DNA of 64,000 nt from Archilochus colubris (Eukaryota; Chordata; Aves; Apodiformes; Trochilidae): contig CM041084.1 of NCBI GenBank assembly GCA_023079485.1, positions 36,033,609 through 36,097,608 on the forward strand. The letters run 5' to 3'. The position numbers were made by a program, and so were the translations under genes. Below, in pieces: positions 58,301 through 64,000 of the stretch; the stretch's first letter is position 1; each line of letters opens with the position of its first letter. The notes under the pieces are model-generated. The model was given only the letters and a program-made list of their open reading frames with translations, ran no database searches and had not been told where the DNA came from.

Positions 58301-60594
58301 CCCTCTTTCCCCTCTCTCCATCCCTCCCCCACTCCAACTGCATCACTTGTTCTGAGAATCAGGAGATCTCATCTGAAATGGTGCCACCTTCACAGAAATC
58401 CCACTATTCTGGAATGATACCATCTGCTGCAGCCCAAGTGCTCTTTTTTTAGCCAAATAAGTTAATTATAATTAGGCATCCAACAACTGTGTGGAGGTAG
58501 GGGTAGAATTCATTCTGAAGTTCAGCTGAGGTTCACCCAGCGTAGTTTGAACCAAATCCCATTATCTCGGGAAGGTTAAACACCAGAGATCCAAAAATCA
58601 GACGTTGTCATTTCTCAGACAAGTTGTTGAGGAACTCCCTAAGGAAATACCTGAATCCTCAGCCAGAAATCTTTTCATGTGCCCACCACATAAAACCTGA
58701 TAAAACTGCAGCACCAGACACCTTTTGTTTTGAGCCAGAATCCCACGCAAGGTGCGTTCTGCAAGGCACGGGAAGGACCTGAGCCTTTCGTGCCGGGTGG
58801 TTGCCGCAGCCACGGCTGCGGGTGCTACAAGGGAGGCATTTCTGAGTCATTGCCTCTGACACTGCTCTCTCCAACCAGGTGAAGTACTGTTCCATCATCT
58901 CTAAAAGTATTCGGTTGTCCTTTTTTTTTTGCAAAACAACAAAAACAATGTTAATCAGGTTAATTCAATCATCTAAACCAAAACTGTTCATGCTTTTCTG
59001 CCAAATCAACCAACCACAGCAAAATCTGTTATCAGTGATTGCTCAGCTTCCAGTCAAAAAGCTTTTAACCCCCACAGTCCCAAAACTTCCCCTAAATAAC
59101 CTTAAAATTATTTTTATATGGGCAGAATGAGGTTGTTTTCATGCCTCATGAAAGGGAAGTTGGGCTGCAGTATTTACACAGAACAAATACATACTAACAG
59201 ACTTAGCAGAGAGTAACAGACGCAGCAGCTTCATAAAACAAATCGGCTGAATTAGATATCAGGGATTCCTTTGCAAACGAAACATTTCCCCATTTCCCTC
59301 AAAAGGAGCATTGTAACCAAAACTTATTTGGGCCTTCCAGGTTGTTTAACTAGGAACAAAAAAGATCCAAGCATTTTTTTGCAACTCATTCATTGGTTTT
59401 TAAAGCTTCAAGCCTGCTCAGTAGAAGGGGCAAGGGCTGCAACAACTTATTTACACAATTATCTAAATACGATTAAACAGCTGATGGACAAATATTAAAC
59501 TGGAAAATGTATAGTCATTTCAGCTTAATGTAATCCTCTTTCTGTAAACACCCAAGATGATTTTTTTTCAACCAGAACAGTCCTGACATCTCATAAGCCT
59601 AAGGGTGAATAGCAAGAGATTGTTTTTGATAGTTATAAATATTCAAAAGACATGCAGACCATCTGCTTTCATAATACAGGTAAAGCAAGACTGAAATGGT
59701 GACTGCTGTATAAAAATGGTTCTTTTAACAAAGTCTTCCTCTCTTCGAAAACTATAAAGACAGATGTCAAAAACTGTTTACACAGGGTAATCAGGAGCGT
59801 GCAAAATGTAATATTCCTTTTACACACAGTGCTTGCTAAAGAGATTTTTTTTTCTTTTTCTTCCCATCTGTGTGTTGCAACACATTTCTACAAGTTAAAA
59901 ACATTTTTTCAAACAGAGATCTCATGAATACCCAAAAACATGCTATCTGGTTTCTGAATGCTAATTAATTTCAACTAAGGAATCTGATTTTTTTTCCTGT
60001 AGGAAGGAATGCATGCTTTTGAAATGGAGTATTTCAACAATAACAGACACCGAAAACAGAACACCCCACAAGTTTAATTTTGCACTAGTTTGACACAGGC
60101 TATTTTCACAACTGTTTTACATTCAAACCTGCATCTGCTAGATCTGTCTATAAGACAGACAGGAACTATTCTCCTTGATTTCAAATGAGATTTTATTTCT
60201 CTTTTACTATTTATCAAGTTTTTCAGTACGAAGCCTTCTAACAGCATAACGGTTTCGTCAAGTGGTAAGTAGAAGATAACTTGTCTTCCAAGCAGAATAT
60301 GAACAGTGCTACCCATAAACCCTACAGTCAATTCTCAGAGCTAAAACACTGATCTTGACAGTAACCTTTTAATGCATTATATTAATGGCACAGAGGCATT
60401 AAGCACCTTTTTTATAATTCTCAATAAAATGAACATTTACTGAACAATCTGTCAAACTACTGGCTCCATTTTTTAAAGCCAAACTTATAAGGCAGTATTC
60501 TATTTTCTCTTCCATAAATCCTCCATTTTACATCACTATACACCAGCAGGGTAGCATGTTCCTGTGCTGGACTTCTTTTTAAAATTACTTCTTT

Positions 60595-60617
60595 AAAAAA
60601 AAAAAAAAAAAAAAAAA
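60595..60617 (+). repeat. A23 homopolymer
   Basis: Twenty-three consecutive A in the upstream SATB1 intron. No recognisable LINE body precedes it. Confidence 0.9.
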
Positions 60618-61512
60618 GTTATGAGCCATTATCTTTAGAACTGGTCTGAATAAGGGTAAAGTAACAGGACAGAATCTAAAGATGAGGAAAGAGACATCTG
60701 TTCATAAAAAGGACAGAAGAACTTTGTTTTCCTGATCCGAGCCACTATCAGTGGCTTTTATTTGCATAGCAATGACAAGCATCACTTTTAACACAAGCTG
60801 AACTCTCAGAGTGTTTATTTCCTAGAAGGCTTTATGTTACCATTTTTCAATAGAGAAGGGAACATATAGGCCCCAACTGGGTACCACAAGATGATCCTGA
60901 AATCAAAAGAGCCCATGTGCTGCAAAAACTCAACCAAGGCAAAATGTTGGTCCTAGTGTTCTGATATGGCAAAGAATCATCACCTGCCACTCCAAATAAA
61001 AGCAGACTCAATATATCCAGCCTCTGGCTGTTTTTCAGACAAGGAATAATAAAATGGACACTTTAATTGCATATGATTTTCTTTTTTTAATTCCTTGGTC
61101 CATTACCTGGAACTATAGCAAGAAATGCAGTAATAGTCATATGTCCTGTAAATATGTAGTATAAGGTAAAAACGCACAGATGGACAGAGTAGAAAAGTAG
61201 TTTTGTTTGTGCCTTTGGCATTGCACTTGGATGGCTATTTGACCTCCATACTGTTGTCAGGGTCAGGAGAAGTAAGGATCTGCATGGAAACTGCTGGTCA
61301 GAAGTTAAAAATTGCCTAAAGGCAGATCTAAAATGGTGGTGCAAGGTTTTCTTCCAATACATGAGCATATCTTTCCTCCTTTCTCCTATCTCTGTACAGG
61401 TTGAACTATCTTCTTCTACTTATGTTGTCTTTAAGTATTATAAATGTATATATTAGCATAAATGTAAAGCTACATTGAATGCAACGAGGGAAAATATAAA
61501 ATGAAAAAATAA

Positions 61513-61585
61513 TCTATATATATACTTATGTGTATATCTATATATGAATATATAAATACATATACATATATTTATGTATGTATAG
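61513..61585 (+). repeat. AT-rich (TATA/TATG) simple sequence
   Basis: About 70 bp of nearly pure TA with TATATATA, TATGTATG and TATCTATATATG variants: a degenerate dinucleotide/tetranucleotide repeat. Such sequence is prone to base-unpairing. Confidence 0.75.
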
Positions 61586-62401
61586 AAATATACCCAACAC
61601 GAGAAGATTTTGAAAATCAGAAATGAGGATTCGGCATCTGAAGGAACTGATCCTTGCACTATTTTTACCATTTTGTAATGTAAATTCCCAATTGATGCAT
61701 GACAAGAAGCATTCTCCCAATGTTTTCTGAGCATCTCCCACTGACAGATATAAATAAAGCTCAAATAAAAAGCTGTTTCCCAAGACATTAGTCTTATATC
61801 TACAAAGGTTAAAAGTGTGAAAGATAGATGGGAAATGTTAATTCAACTTTGAAGAACTTCATAACTGCTTTACAAGCTTTATAGCATAGTGCCTTAGTCT
61901 TGAAGAAAAAGGAAGTCGCTTCAGCCTATAAGGAGACATAAGACATTTTTGTCTTCATCATTAGAAATCCAAAATGAATCTTTTTAAGAATCCTGACTTC
62001 TACCACACACTATTTGTAAAATGGCAGGTACCTAGTAGTAGAAGTCCTGGCTAAACCTTTTCTAAAATCAATGTGGTTAAAATATAAAATAATAATTATT
62101 AGTAAGTTAATTCTTGGTTTACTTCATGGAATGAAATTGGTCAACCTTTTAAGGGTTGAATTAGAGAGAATTCATTCTGTCTGTGCCTTTGGCAGAAGAG
62201 CTATGAAATCAAGGAGGTCCATAAGTAAGGAACTATTCATTTCAGCCAGGAATCTGCTTGAAAAAGCTGCTACAAAGTAAATAGATTAATTTTAAACTGC
62301 TGGTAGCTTGAACTGGGAATGCACATTTTCAAGGGCCCTTCTCATTGCTTACACTTCAGTGCCCTGATATCACAAAGCCATCTTGGGGCACACAGGCAGA
62401 A

Positions 62402-62530
62402 TTTCATAGAATCATAGAATGGTTTGGATTGGAAGGGACCTTAAAGATTATCTGGTTCTAACCCTCCTGCACAGGCAGGGACACCTCCCACTTCATTTCT
62501 GCTGGATGAAGTCAAACCCAGAGCTGAGCT
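62402..62530 (-). mobile_element. Truncated CR1 LINE 3' end, minus orientation
   Basis: The plus strand reads CATAGAATCATAGAATGGTT then TGGATTGGAAGGGACCTTAA, the reverse complement of the avian CR1 3' end with its ATTCTATG tail repeats. It is followed by CACAGGCAGGGACACCTCCC, also CR1 consensus. Beyond about 62490 the match fades, so the 5' truncation point is approximate. It lies in the same orientation as SATB1, within its intron. This is the strongest indication that the host is a bird. Confidence 0.9.
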
Positions 62531-64000
62531 GTTGTTCCAGGGTGAGCTCCATCTCTCCCAGTCTCATAATGCAGAGACAGATTCCTCAGCCCCTCTCCAG
62601 GCTGCTGCTTGCTCCTAGGCTGGGCAAAAGCACAACATGAAGCTTGAATGCCTATGCTCACCTCTTCTTCTCGGGACACAAGGAACAATATTAGAGGGAG
62701 CTGGAGCCGAGGAGGACAATCCAGATTGTGAGCAACAAATGTAGACAGGGCAAACCAGCATTTCTTGTACAGGAATGAAGGCTGGAATAGGTGGGGCCTC
62801 AAAGATCTCACAGAGTGATCTGTCAAAAATCTGGAGTAAGAGACACCTTCAACCTTCCTCTCAGGTGGATTGCTTTTATTTCCAGTCAATCTGTAGCAGC
62901 CAGGTCAGAATACTTCTGACTTGTTTCACAATGCACACACTTCCAAATGCTATCCTAATGCAAATGCTTTGTGTCATAGGGGATATTTTAGATGTATTAA
63001 TGCATTAAACTTTCCACAAAAATCAAGTATATACACTCTCCTGATAGTGACATTGGTGATTGCTCCATCTTCAACCAATCACAATGGTTGTTTTCCACTC
63101 TGTTTTTTGCAAAAGGCTTTTCAAAATTGCTTAGCATTATCTGCTATAAGGAAGATTTCCTTGCTGGGAAATAGACATGATTTTCAGCAACTCTCTTCTC
63201 AGATTCCACTGTTCTGCTAAAGCAAAGCATCAGATGTCTGGCATGAAGTTGAGCCCTAAGGCACAATGTCCAGACAAGAAGTCATCAGACTCAGTAGCAC
63301 TAACAGTTGCCTTGCTGAATTTCTTTTGGTGTTTAGGATAAACCCTTTCTTTGATCTCATTTCATACACAAGGTTTTTTTGCAGATTTTTAAACCAAAAA
63401 GGACCATTTTGAGCATCTATTTGGACTCCACATAAAAAGAGACCCTAGATGTTCACCTAGCAATTTCTGAATTCAGCCAAGTTACCTGCGGCTGGGCTAG
63501 GGCAAACATCTGATATTGATCTGAAGACTTCTTGTGCTGAATCTTTCACCACATCCCATGGTAATTTCTTCCACTAGATAGTTTTGTTGTTGTTTTTACA
63601 ATATATGGCTGGCTTTTAGTTTGAACTTCATTGATTTCCACTCCTAGACAGTGCATCTCTCATGCCTCTGATTCCTTGCTTAAATACCAGTCTAGTGCCA
63701 AATATAACATCCTCTGCCTATCCTTTGTTTAAATGGTTGTCAGATTTATTGTTTCAGGCTATGTGCCTCTTTATGAGCCACCTGTACTTCTGATTACTCT
63801 TGATCATATAGACCCAAATTCTATGAGGATATTTATGCTGCTAAAACATGCACATTAATAAACTTCTTTCTGACTGAAGAAAAATGTTGTTTTGCCAGAA
63901 GAAAGCATAAAATTTGCTTTCTTAACTTCTTGGATTCTTAACTTCTGCTAAGTAAAATCACATAAAGGTAGCACTTTAAGCAACTATTTGAGACAAGGTA

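Noticed and set aside
58598..58934. Minus-strand open frames of 71 and 91 codons in the upstream intron
   Set aside because: Checked as a candidate for the missing upstream SATB1 exon. The peptides do not resemble the CUTL or ULD regions, and no suitable splice sites were evident.

Overview
This window is vertebrate, and most likely avian, nuclear DNA. It is AT-rich and almost entirely non-coding, with short exons far apart. It carries 3' tails of CR1 LINEs of the type that dominates bird genomes. There are no operons or prokaryotic signals. The species cannot be determined from the sequence alone.

The one gene that can be supported is the 3' two thirds of SATB1 (special AT-rich sequence-binding protein 1), on the minus strand. 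Six constitutive coding exons were located by matching the translated sequence to the known protein family and then to splice sites: 55315-55204, 52706-52252, 44489-44277, 36805-36650, 15012-14809 and 11643-11161. They join in frame to 540 codons plus a TGA stop. In order they encode the C-terminal half of the CUT-like domain, the caspase-site linker and Gln-rich region, CUT1, CUT2, a poly-Gln tract and the atypical homeodomain. The N-terminal exons (ULD oligomerisation domain and first half of CUTL) were not found; they should lie beyond 64000. A seventh, 96-nt exon (14345-14250) sits between the CUT2 exon and the poly-Gln exon. It has strong splice sites, symmetrical phase and an open frame, and probably corresponds to the 32-residue insertion of the longer vertebrate SATB1 isoform.

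Layout by coordinate: 1 to about 9.92 kb is 3' flanking DNA without a supportable gene, with a possible solo LTR near 5.45-5.89 kb. About 9.93-11.16 kb is the SATB1 3' UTR, with several poly(A) signals and paired microRNA seed matches. From 11.16 to 55.3 kb are the exons and introns; the longest intron, 21.6 kb, holds a stretch at about 28.0-29.5 kb that looks like conserved regulatory DNA. From 55.3 to 64 kb is part of an upstream intron with a CR1 fragment at 62.4 kb. Other repeats are short CR1 tails, A/T homopolymers and simple repeats.

I found no previously undescribed system. The points most worth checking are the cassette exon, the tandem CAG acceptor at the poly-Gln exon, the caspase-6 site whose valine codon is split by an intron, the equivalent intron positions in CUT1 and CUT2, and the putative intronic enhancers. 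No alignment or database search was run; family identification rests on recognising the SATB1 protein sequence.
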